Positions 43,956 through 51,735 of a stretch of DNA of 64,000 bases are shown in pieces (within the stretch, counting starts at the first letter, position 1; every line of letters begins with the position of its first letter). Both the position numbers and the translations under genes were made by a program. This DNA is from Phenylobacterium aquaticum (GTDB lineage: Bacteria > Pseudomonadota > Alphaproteobacteria > Caulobacterales > Caulobacteraceae). The notes beneath the pieces were generated by a model. That model saw nothing but the letters and a program-made list of their open reading frames with translations. It ran no database searches and was not told the origin of the DNA. The stretch covers positions 1-64,000 of the forward strand of contig NZ_JALDPT010000004.1 of the NCBI RefSeq assembly GCF_022695515.1, in the 5' to 3' direction.

Positions 43956-44342
43956 TCAACGCGAGGTCGCGATTTGAAATTCAGTGCAAAGTTCTCGTAA
44001 CCTGGCGATCGACTCTTGCAACGATTCCGAAACACTCGGACGATTCAGGAGGCCAATTATGTTTGATAGGAGACCATTGTAAAAGACCGCGAGCCGTGTC
44101 CGGTCGACGCCCGAAGCCCCCATCTCCAGCGCCGCGCGCAGGGAAAACAGGATCTGGGTGCACCGCGCGGTGTGTCGGCACATTTGATCCAGCCGGTTTT
44201 GCTCATAGGCGCCTTTTGCCGCCCAGAGCTCCCGGCACAGGGTCTCGTGCGCCAGCAGGAGCACGTCGGCGGGCCTTTGGTTCAGGCGCTGGCTGGCGCC
44301 ATAGGCGGCGATCGCCTGGGCGAGGGGAGGGTTAGGAGGCAC
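43956..44342 (-). CDS. fliS: Flagellar export chaperone FliS
   Basis: A 128-residue helical protein with the FliS pattern: AIAAYGASQRLNQRPADVLLLAHETLCRELWAAKGAYEQNRLD, then a central helix pair and LNRPSVSESLQESIARLRELCTEF. FliS caps flagellin in the cytoplasm until export. It starts at a GTG inside the end of fliD (11-base overlap). The order fliC-fliD-fliS is the classical filament set. Confidence 0.85.
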   Translation of the reverse strand: MPPNPPLAQAIAAYGASQRLNQRPADVLLLAHETLCRELWAAKGAYEQNRLDQMCRHTARCTQILFSLRAALEMGASGVDRTRLAVFYNGLLSNIIGLLNRPSVSESLQESIARLRELCTEFQIATSR

Positions 44343-46044
44343 TGGAGCTGCTGCTTGCGAGGATGGACGCGATCTGTTGCTGGAGAAGCTTCGCGGCCGA
44401 GACCTCGTTCTCCATCTTCGCGTACTTGTTGATCAGGGTCTGGCGGTAGGTCTCCGCGTCGCTGCGGATCTTGGACGACTGGGTGTCGAGGTCGTCGTCC
44501 TGGCTGGTCAGGCTGGCGACCTGGTTCTGGATCAGGCCGCTGGAGGTGTCGCCATAGCCGGTCATCAGGGCGCTGACCGCATTGGCGAAGCCCTGGGTCA
44601 GCTTGACCTTGATCGAGGTGTCGCCCGTCGCCACCAGGGCGAAGCTCAGCCCCTCATAGGCCGTGCCGTCCACGCCCACGATCCGGTTGCCGGACACCGT
44701 GAACAGGCCGCTCTGGCCCCCGACAGTGGCGCCGGTGAGATTGCCGTCGGAATCGGCGGTCACATCAAGGGTGAAGTCGAGAGAGCGGGTCGAGCTGTTC
44801 TTGAGCAGCTTCAGGGCGCTGTCGGAGGGGGTGAAGCTCGTCTCGAAGAATCCCTCCAGGTCGGAGATGTTCGACAGGATCGCGCTGTCCAGGGTGCTCT
44901 CGCTGGACAGCGTCAGGGAGTTGTCCGAGGCGAAGGTGACCCCCAGGTCGCTGATATGGGTGATGTCGCCGCCATTGGCCGAGGTCTGGGTGTTCATCAG
45001 CCCCGACAGCGACTGGCTCATCCCGCGCAGCAGGGAGTCGGCGAACAGCACCGCGTCGCTGGAGATGGAGCCGTCCGCGCCCACCGTCTGCTGGGTGGTG
45101 AGAAAGGTGCGCAGCGCATTATAGGCGGTGATGAAGCTGGTGACCGCGGTCTTCACCCCGTCATAGTTGGGGGCGACCTGCAGGGTGACGCTCGATCCGG
45201 AGGCGGTCGCCCCGACCAGCGAGATGCTGACCCCGGGGATCACGTCGTCCAGCTCGTTGGTGTCGCGGGTCACCGTCGCGCCGTCCAGGGTGACGATGGC
45301 CGGCTGTGCGGCCTGGGCGATGTTGGCGAAGGCCCCGGAGCTGTCGGTCAGGCCGAGCGCCGCCAGGATGTCGGTCCCCGAACTGGTCGCCGCGGTGATC
45401 GTCTGGTTGGTCTCGGCGCCGGACAGCACCATGCGATAGCTGGAGTCCGAGACCTTGATCAGGGTGGCGTTGACCCCGGTCTCCCCCTTGGCGGCGTTCA
45501 TGGCGTCGACGATGTCCTGCAGGGTCATGTCGGAGGTGACGCTGATGGTCGCCGAGCCGCCCGCGCTGGTTCCCAGGGTGAAGGCGCCCGTGTAGCCGAG
45601 CGCCGTGTCCGAGACGGTGGCGTCGGCGGTGACCTTCATGGCCTTGGCGAGCTGGGTGACCGTCATGTCATAGCTGCCGGCCTGGGCGTCGGCGTCGGCG
45701 CTCACCGCCATCAGATTGGCGGTGTCGGTCCCATCCGACGAGGTCAGCCCCACCTGCTTGGCGTCGAAGGCGTTGGTCGTGGCCGTCGCGCTATAGGCCG
45801 GCGCGGCCAGGGGGGTGAGCGCCGTGGAGATGGCGTTCACCAGCCCCTGCAGGGTCTGATAGGCGGTGATCTTCGACTGGTTGGCGGTGACCTTGGCGTC
45901 GATGGTGTCGGCCCGCGCGGTCTTGGCGGCGACCGCGGCGGTGACCAGGGAATTGGTGTCCAGGCCCGAGGCCGTGGACGAGACATAGGTGGTCGACCCC
46001 GAGGTGACGACGGAGCCGGTGCTGGTCGTGGAGGAGGTGCTCAT
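44332..46044 (-). CDS. fliD: Flagellar filament cap protein FliD
   Basis: 570 residues. N-terminal FliD domain (TYVSSTASGLDTNSLVTAAVAAKTARADTIDAKV, QTLQGLVNAISTALTPLAAPAYS), a variable middle, and C-terminal FliD region (YNALRTFLTTQQTVGADGSI, LFADSLLRGMSQSLSGLM, ISDLGVTFASDNSLTL) ending in a coiled coil. It caps the growing filament and folds incoming flagellin. It lies 88 bases after fliC. Confidence 0.92.
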   Translation of the reverse strand: MSTSSTTSTGSVVTSGSTTYVSSTASGLDTNSLVTAAVAAKTARADTIDAKVTANQSKITAYQTLQGLVNAISTALTPLAAPAYSATATTNAFDAKQVGLTSSDGTDTANLMAVSADADAQAGSYDMTVTQLAKAMKVTADATVSDTALGYTGAFTLGTSAGGSATISVTSDMTLQDIVDAMNAAKGETGVNATLIKVSDSSYRMVLSGAETNQTITAATSSGTDILAALGLTDSSGAFANIAQAAQPAIVTLDGATVTRDTNELDDVIPGVSISLVGATASGSSVTLQVAPNYDGVKTAVTSFITAYNALRTFLTTQQTVGADGSISSDAVLFADSLLRGMSQSLSGLMNTQTSANGGDITHISDLGVTFASDNSLTLSSESTLDSAILSNISDLEGFFETSFTPSDSALKLLKNSSTRSLDFTLDVTADSDGNLTGATVGGQSGLFTVSGNRIVGVDGTAYEGLSFALVATGDTSIKVKLTQGFANAVSALMTGYGDTSSGLIQNQVASLTSQDDDLDTQSSKIRSDAETYRQTLINKYAKMENEVSAAKLLQQQIASILASSSSSAS

Positions 46045-46132
46045 GGGCGCGGCCTTCGGGGTGGGAACGGCGAGCGGGGCTCGGGCGGAACAAGCGGCGG
46101 GGAAGCCCTCGGGCTCCCCCGCCCCGGGCGGA

Positions 46133-46957
46133 CTACTGCATCAACTTCAGCAGGGACTGGGTCATGGAGTTCGCTTGGCCGAGGGCCGCGATCGCCGCGC
46201 TGGTCAGGGTCTGCGCGTTGGTGAAGTTGGTCTGCTCGGCGGCGACGTCCACGTCCATCAGGGTGGATTTCGCCGACTGCAGGTTCTCGAGCGAGGTCGA
46301 GATCACGTCGCCGCGGTAGCCGAAGCGGGAGAGCGTGGCCCCCACATTGGCGCGCTGCTCGGAGATCTGGCTGATCGCCGTGTCGAGAGAGTCCATGGCC
46401 GTGGCCGCGTCCGCCGCCGTGGCGACCGAGGATCCGCTGATGCCCAGCGAGGTGGTGTCGGCCCCGTCAAGTTGCACCGTGATGGTGTCGGTGCTGGCGG
46501 TGCCGACCAGGAAGCTCACGCCGGTGGAATAGTCGCTGGCGCCGTCCAGCAGCGACACACCATTGAACTTGGTGGTGCTGGAGATGTCGTCGACTTCCTG
46601 GGTGAGCTGCTGGTACTCGGCGTCGATATAGCCCCGCTCGGTGTCGCTGACCGTGCCCGACTGGGACTGGGCGGTGAGCGACTTCATCCGTTCCAGGATC
46701 GAGCTGATGTTGGACAGAGCGCCATCAGCCGTCTGGAGCACGGCCTGGCCGTGCTGGGTGTTGATCGAGGCTTGCTTCAGGACAGCGATATCCGCGCCCA
46801 TGGTCGTGCCGATGGCCAGACCCGAGGCGTCGTCGGAAGCCGACTGGATACGCGAGCCGCTGGACAGCTTGGCCAGCGAGTCGCTCTGCGCGGCTGAGTT
46901 GGTGTTCAGATAGCGCAGCGCCGTGTTGGCGGCGGTGTTGGTCGAGATAACAGGCAT
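46133..46957 (-). CDS. fliC: Flagellin
   Basis: A 274-residue flagellin with both conserved ends. N-terminal D0/D1 reads TNTAANTALRYLNTNSAAQSDSLAKLSSGSRIQSASDDASGLAIG; C-terminal D1/D0 reads TAISQISEQRANVGATLSRFGYRGDVISTSLENLQSAKSTLMDVDVAAEQTNF, ending LLKLMQ. The middle is short, so the filament surface is minimal. The LSSG-R-I-x-SA-x-DDA-x-GLAI signature is of the general type rather than the variant I recall for Caulobacter polar flagellins, suggesting a secondary filament (inference). Divergent from flgD. Confidence 0.93.
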   Translation of the reverse strand: MPVISTNTAANTALRYLNTNSAAQSDSLAKLSSGSRIQSASDDASGLAIGTTMGADIAVLKQASINTQHGQAVLQTADGALSNISSILERMKSLTAQSQSGTVSDTERGYIDAEYQQLTQEVDDISSTTKFNGVSLLDGASDYSTGVSFLVGTASTDTITVQLDGADTTSLGISGSSVATAADAATAMDSLDTAISQISEQRANVGATLSRFGYRGDVISTSLENLQSAKSTLMDVDVAAEQTNFTNAQTLTSAAIAALGQANSMTQSLLKLMQ

Positions 46958-47065
46958 TTTCTAATCCGCTTCTCTGGCTTGGACATCCGGCCCCGGGACC
47001 CGGGGTTCGGGAAGCCCGCCGCGGTTCTCGGCGTTCGGGCCTCGACCATTGAACGAGGCGATCTC

Positions 47066-47137
47066 CGCCGATGGGGCGCGGGATCGGCAGCCGGCCGGAA
47101 AAAATCTTCAGCCCGAAAAAACCCCGCCCCATCGGCG
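47066..47137. promoter_or_regulatory. Perfect 13-bp inverted repeat between flagellin and flgD
   Basis: CGCCGATGGGGCG (47066-47078) and its exact complement (47125-47137) are 46 bases apart, centred in the 251-base divergent gap. Each arm contains GCCGAT pointing inward, reminiscent of a flagellar sigma-28 -10 core. It may be a symmetrical control site or a pair of facing promoters. I see no sigma-54 -24/-12 element in the gap. Confidence 0.4.
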
Positions 47138-47208
47138 CGGGTCGCTCCGTTGAACCCGATGAGCGCGCCGCCCGGCCGCCCGTTCATCCGACGACGGAGA
47201 GGGTTCCG

Positions 47209-47490
47209 ATGACCACGATTTCATCCGCCACGAGCACCGCCACCACGACGGCGGCCACGACCTCCGCCTCGACCAGCGAGGCCGCCAAGACCCAGTTCCT
47301 GCAGCTCCTGACCACCCAGCTGAAGAACCAGAACCCGCTCAACCCGACCGATCCGTCGGAGTTCACCAGCCAGCTCGTCCAGTACGCTGGCCTCGAGCAG
47401 CAGATGAACACCAACACCACCCTGGACACGATCTCCAGCAACCTGTCGTCGCTGCTGACCCAGGTCTCCCAGCTCGCCTCGCAAGCCTGA
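47209..47490 (+). CDS. flgD: Minimal flagellar hook-capping protein FlgD
   Basis: 93 residues. It contains only the N-terminal conserved FlgD segment (AAKTQFLQLLTTQLKNQNPLNPTDPSEFTSQLVQYAGLEQQMNTN), then a short Ser/Leu tail. Usual FlgD proteins exceed 200 residues with Tudor-like and FnIII domains, which are absent here; the stop is clean and flgE follows 11 bases later, so this looks like a natural short form. It caps the hook during assembly. GGAGAGGG precedes ATG 47209. Confidence 0.85.
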   Translation: MTTISSATSTATTTAATTSASTSEAAKTQFLQLLTTQLKNQNPLNPTDPSEFTSQLVQYAGLEQQMNTNTTLDTISSNLSSLLTQVSQLASQA

Positions 47491-47501
47491 GCGCGGTCGC
47501 C

Positions 47502-48785
47502 ATGAGCCTGTCCTCCGCGCTTTCCTCCGCCGTCTCCAGCCTGACCGCCCAGAGCCTGGCGCTCTCGGCCATCTCGGAGAACATCGCCAACTCCTCGACC
47601 ACCGCCTACAAGACCAAGGAGACCAGCTTCGACGCCCTGGTGACCGGGGCCATGGGCTCCTCGACCAGCATCTCCAGCGTGGTGGCCAAGCAGAGCCAGG
47701 CCATGCGGGTCCAGGGCTTGGTGTCCTCGACCAGCGTCGCCACCAACGCCGCCATCCAGGGCGACGGCTTCTTCGTGGTCGCCGACTCCTCGACCGCCAA
47801 GGCCTCGGAATACGCCTACAGCCGCAATGGCAGCTTCGCCGCCGACGCCAGCGGCTACCTCGTCAACAGCGAGGGCTACTACCTGATGGGCTTCCCGACG
47901 GATTCCGACGGCAATGTCCTGGCGGCCAACACCAACGACATCAGCAATCTGAAGCCGATCAACGTCTCCTCGATCAGCGGCACGGCGGAGGCGACGGACA
48001 AGGTCACCATGTCGGCCAATCTCCCGGCCGACGCGGCGGTGGGCGACAGCTTCACCTCGTCCATGACGGTGATCGACTCCCTGGGCGTCAGCCAGACCAT
48101 CGACCAGACCTGGACCAAGACCGCCGCCAACAGCTGGACGCTCGCGCTGGCCAATCCCTACGCCAGCGCCGACACAACGGCGACCCAGACAGGGACCATC
48201 TCGCCGACCAGCATCGATGTGACCTTCGATTCCAACGGGGTCCTGGCCTCCACCAATCCCGATCCGATCGCGCTCTCCATCTCCGGCTACACCAGCGGGG
48301 CGGCGGACGGGGCCATCACCCTCAACCTCGGCACGGTCGGGGGCACCGACGGGCTCACCCAGTACGCCTCGACCACCTCGACCCCGGCGATCGAGAACCC
48401 GACGGTGGAGGCCAATGGCTCGCGCTATGGCCAGCTGTCCTCGGTCACCATCGGCGCCGACGGCCTGGTCACGGCGGCCTTCGACAACGGCCTCAGCGTC
48501 ACGATCTACAAGGTGCCGGTCGCCACCTTCAACAATCCCAACGGCCTGACCCAGATCTCCGGCACGGTCTATGACGAGAACCAGGCGGCCGGCCAGGTGG
48601 CCCTGTCCTGGGCCGGGACCGGCGGGGCCGGCAGCCTGGTGGCCAGCGCGCTGGAGGGCTCGGCGACCGACACGGCGACCGAGTTCAACAAGATGATCGT
48701 CGCCCAGCAGGCCTATTCCGCCGCCTCCCAGGTGGTCACCACCGCCAAGGACATGTTCGATTCCCTGCTGCAGGCGGTCCGGTGA
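47502..48785 (+). CDS. flgE: Flagellar hook protein FlgE
   Basis: 427 residues. N-terminal rod/hook signature LSALSSAVSSLTAQSLALSAISENIANSSTTAYKTKETSF, central FlgE-like domains (GDGFFVVADSS, SRNGSFAADASGYLVNSEGYYLMGFP, VIDSLGVSQTI), and C-terminal MIVAQQAYSAASQVVTTAKDMFDSLLQAV. This polymerises as the hook. It is preceded by flgD and followed by a four-base-overlapping small gene. Confidence 0.92.
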   Translation: MSLSSALSSAVSSLTAQSLALSAISENIANSSTTAYKTKETSFDALVTGAMGSSTSISSVVAKQSQAMRVQGLVSSTSVATNAAIQGDGFFVVADSSTAKASEYAYSRNGSFAADASGYLVNSEGYYLMGFPTDSDGNVLAANTNDISNLKPINVSSISGTAEATDKVTMSANLPADAAVGDSFTSSMTVIDSLGVSQTIDQTWTKTAANSWTLALANPYASADTTATQTGTISPTSIDVTFDSNGVLASTNPDPIALSISGYTSGAADGAITLNLGTVGGTDGLTQYASTTSTPAIENPTVEANGSRYGQLSSVTIGADGLVTAAFDNGLSVTIYKVPVATFNNPNGLTQISGTVYDENQAAGQVALSWAGTGGAGSLVASALEGSATDTATEFNKMIVAQQAYSAASQVVTTAKDMFDSLLQAVR

Positions 48786-49111
48786 CCGCCGCCCGCGATC
48801 TGGCGCGCCTGCGGCTGCAGGCCTGGGCGAGCCGCCGGGCGGGCCACACCGTGCCGGTCGTGGAGACCCAGGAAGAGGCCCTGCGCCTGGCCGAGACGGT
48901 GGCGCGCGGCCTGGCGGACCTCACCGAGGACGAGCGCCTGGATCTGCTCTCCGATCTCGACGTGATCGGCTCGGTGCTGTCGGCCCGGCTGAGCTGGCTG
49001 GAGCGCGAGATGGCGGCCGCCCGGGGCGAGCTCACCGCCGTCAACCAGGGCTGCGCGGCCATGGCCAGCTATCTGCGCGCGGTGACCCCCGCCGCCCGCA
49101 GGAAGGGCTGA
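48782..49111 (+). CDS. Small helical protein between flgE and flgK (possible FlgN-type chaperone)
   Basis: 109 residues, predicted mostly helical: EEALRLAETVARGLADLTEDERLDLLSDLDVIGSVLSARLSWLEREMAAARGELTAVNQG. No firm family match. Its place directly before flgK-flgL, its size and its long amphipathic helix suit a FlgN-like export chaperone for the hook-filament junction proteins (inference). Start GTG 48782 overlaps the flgE stop (GTGA). flgK begins five bases after its stop. Confidence 0.7.
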   Translation: MTAARDLARLRLQAWASRRAGHTVPVVETQEEALRLAETVARGLADLTEDERLDLLSDLDVIGSVLSARLSWLEREMAAARGELTAVNQGCAAMASYLRAVTPAARRKG

Positions 49112-49116
49112 CGGTC

Positions 49117-50835
49117 ATGTCGCTCAACGGCGTGGTCGCCCAGGCGACATCGGCCCTACTCTCCACCCAGACCCGGATCGCGGTCGCCAACGCCAATGTC
49201 GCCAACGCCAGCGAGACCGGTTATTCGCGCAAGCTGGTCTCGACGGAGGCCTCGACCGCCAACACCGCGCTGAACCAGGCCACGGTCACCCGCGCGGCCG
49301 ACGCCTATCTGACCCGCAGCCTGACCAAGGCCTCGGGCGCCTCGGCTCAGGCGGCGGTGATCGACAGCTATATGCAGTCCTATGACGCGGCGCTGGGTTC
49401 GACGACCCAGTCCGACGATCTCTCCAGCCTGGTCAGCGCCTTCCAAGCCTCGCTCACCGCCCTGTCGGCGTCGCCGGACTCCGACGCCGCCAAGACCCAG
49501 GTGGTGTCCGACGCCGGCAGCCTGGCCCAGGCGATCAAGACCCTGTCCGGCGAGATCCAGACCCTGCGCACCGAGGCCAATGTCGCCATCGGCGACACGG
49601 TCGGCCAGATCAACGACACCCTGAAGACCCTGCAATCCCTCAACGACCAGATCGCCAGCGCCGGCGGCGCGGACGTCACCGATCTGCAGGACCAGAGGGA
49701 CACGGCCCTGACCACCCTGTCGGGACTGATCGGGATTTCCTACTACACCGACAGCCAGGGCCGGGTGGCCGTCTATTCGGCCGGCGGCGACCAACTGCTG
49801 GGCGCGACGGCGGCGACCCTCGGCTACCAGGTCTCCTCCAGCCTGAACGCCGATGCGACCTATCCTGACCAGATCGCCGCCCTGACCCTGAACGGCAAGG
49901 ACATCACCGGCTCGGTCAGCGGCGGGACCCTGGGCGGTCTGATCAGCCTGCGCGACGACAGCCTGGTCGGCGAACAGGCCAAGCTCGACGCCCTGGCCGC
50001 CGGCCTGATCAGCCAGACCAACGCCGTCGCCGCCGGCGGGACCGCCTATCCGCCGCCCAACAGCCTGACCGGCGCGACCAGCGTCTCCGGCTCCGACGCC
50101 CTCTGGGCGACCGGCTCGGTGCGCCTGGCCGTGGTGTCGTCCAGCGGAACCCTGGTCTCCAGCCAGGACCTGGACCTGTCCAGCTATGCGACGGTGGGGG
50201 ATCTGGTCGCCGGCCTCGACGCCATCGACGGGATCTCGGCCGCGCTGTCATCGGACGGCAAGCTGGTGCTCAGCGCCGACGACGCGAGCGCCGGCGTGGC
50301 GGTCGCCAGCCTGGACAGCGCCATGGGATCGCCGAGCCAGGGCTTCGCCGCCGCCTTCGGCCTGAACGCGGTCTTCACCGGATCCTCCGCCGCCGACATC
50401 GGCCTGTCGGCCACCCTGAAGTCGGATCCGTCCAAGCTGCCGACGGCCGCCCTGGGGTCGGGGACCCTGACCGTGGGCGACGCGGTGATCTCGGTCGCCG
50501 ACACCACCACCACCGACGCTCTGTCGGCCGTGTTCGGCCAGAAGACCACCTTCCCCTCGGCCGGGGACTTCGCGGCCGAGTCGGGGACCCTGCAGGGCTA
50601 TGCGACCAAGTTCGTCTCCGCCGCGGCCAGCCTGGTGTCCCAGGCCTCGACCAGCGCCACCTCGACCCAGTCGGTGCTCGACCAGGTCAAGACCCGGCTG
50701 TCGGACCAGACCGGCGTCAATATGGACGAGGAGCTCGCCAATCTGACGGTCTACCAGAACCAGTACCAGGCCACGGCCCAGCTGGTCTCCATCGCCAAGA
50801 CCCTGTTCGAGTCCCTGATCTCGATGGTGAACTAG
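49117..50835 (+). CDS. flgK: Flagellar hook-associated protein FlgK
   Basis: 572 residues. N-terminal LNGVVAQATSALLSTQTRIAVANANVANASETGYSRKLVS, AADAYLTRSLTKASG, INDTLKTLQSLNDQIASAGGADVTDLQDQRDTALTTLSGL, and C-terminal SVLDQVKTRLSDQTGVNMDEELANLTVYQNQYQATAQLVS. It joins hook and filament as the first junction protein. Stop and flgL start are adjacent. Confidence 0.94.
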   Translation: MSLNGVVAQATSALLSTQTRIAVANANVANASETGYSRKLVSTEASTANTALNQATVTRAADAYLTRSLTKASGASAQAAVIDSYMQSYDAALGSTTQSDDLSSLVSAFQASLTALSASPDSDAAKTQVVSDAGSLAQAIKTLSGEIQTLRTEANVAIGDTVGQINDTLKTLQSLNDQIASAGGADVTDLQDQRDTALTTLSGLIGISYYTDSQGRVAVYSAGGDQLLGATAATLGYQVSSSLNADATYPDQIAALTLNGKDITGSVSGGTLGGLISLRDDSLVGEQAKLDALAAGLISQTNAVAAGGTAYPPPNSLTGATSVSGSDALWATGSVRLAVVSSSGTLVSSQDLDLSSYATVGDLVAGLDAIDGISAALSSDGKLVLSADDASAGVAVASLDSAMGSPSQGFAAAFGLNAVFTGSSAADIGLSATLKSDPSKLPTAALGSGTLTVGDAVISVADTTTTDALSAVFGQKTTFPSAGDFAAESGTLQGYATKFVSAAASLVSQASTSATSTQSVLDQVKTRLSDQTGVNMDEELANLTVYQNQYQATAQLVSIAKTLFESLISMVN

Positions 50836-51735
50836 ATGATCGGCCGGGTCGCCACATTCGCCCACGCCCAGAGCCTGGTGGCCTCGGGCATGAAGCTGCA
50901 GGCCAAGTACGCCGACCTCCACGCCCAGGAAGCCTCGGGCGTGAAGTCCGAGACCCTGGGTGGTCTGGGGGGCGACGCGGCCCAGGTCCTGCGGATCGGG
51001 GCGCGGCAGACGGCGCTCGCCGCCGACACCGCCGCGGCGACCAGCGCCCAGGCCTATGTCCAGGCCGGATACTCGGCGGTGGGCGACATCGCCGACCTGG
51101 CCACCAGCATCAAGAGCCAGCTGGCCAGCGTGTCGTCCACGGACGATTCCAGCGCCCTGCAGGCCAAGGCCCAGTCCTGGCTGGAGGATCTCCAGGGCAT
51201 GCTCAACGCCCAGCACGCCGGCTCGTATCTATTCGCCGGCCAGGCCTCGGACCAGGCGCCGGTCGATTTCAGCGCCGAGGCCTTCACCTCTTCGACCGAC
51301 GCGGCGACCGCGAATGACGGCTATTTTTCCGGGACCTCGACCGGTCGCAGCCTGACCACCTCGGACGGCCAGTCGATCGACCTGACGGTCCAGGCCGACA
51401 ATCCGGCCTTCGAGAAACTGGCCCGGGCGCTGGCCGCCATCGCCGCCAGTCCGGCGGACGCCACCGTCACCTCCGCCGCCTTCGAACTGGTCGGCCAGTC
51501 GGTCGATGCGCTGGGAACCCTGCAGGAGACCCTGTCGGTCCACGCCAACGCCCTGGAGGACCTGGCGGCCCGCAACAAGGCCAAGTCCGACACCCTGACC
51601 AGCCTGGCCTCCAGCCTGAACGGCGCGGACCTGAGCGCCGCGGCCGTGCAGGTGGTGCAGATTCAGACCCAGATCGAGTCGCTCTATTCGACCATCTCCA
51701 AGCTCGCCTCACTCAGCCTGGCCAAATACCTCTAG
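50836..51735 (+). CDS. flgL: Flagellar hook-filament junction protein FlgL
   Basis: 299 residues with flagellin-like ends: N-terminal RVATFAHAQSLVASGMKLQAKYADLHAQEASGVKSETL, central WLEDLQGMLNAQHAGSYLFAG (typical of FlgL), and C-terminal AALQVVQIQTQIESLYSTISKLASLSLAKYL-like helix. It is the second junction protein and starts directly after the flgK stop. Last gene of the flgD-flgL run; it overlaps the convergent efflux gene by four bases. Confidence 0.9.
   Translation: MIGRVATFAHAQSLVASGMKLQAKYADLHAQEASGVKSETLGGLGGDAAQVLRIGARQTALAADTAAATSAQAYVQAGYSAVGDIADLATSIKSQLASVSSTDDSSALQAKAQSWLEDLQGMLNAQHAGSYLFAGQASDQAPVDFSAEAFTSSTDAATANDGYFSGTSTGRSLTTSDGQSIDLTVQADNPAFEKLARALAAIAASPADATVTSAAFELVGQSVDALGTLQETLSVHANALEDLAARNKAKSDTLTSLASSLNGADLSAAAVQVVQIQTQIESLYSTISKLASLSLAKYL

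Noticed and set aside
46958..47208. Search for a sigma-54 (-24/-12) promoter or CtrA boxes in the flagellar gap
   Set aside because: No TGGC-N8-10-GC pair with proper spacing and no TTAA-N7-TTAA on either strand, so neither is claimed.
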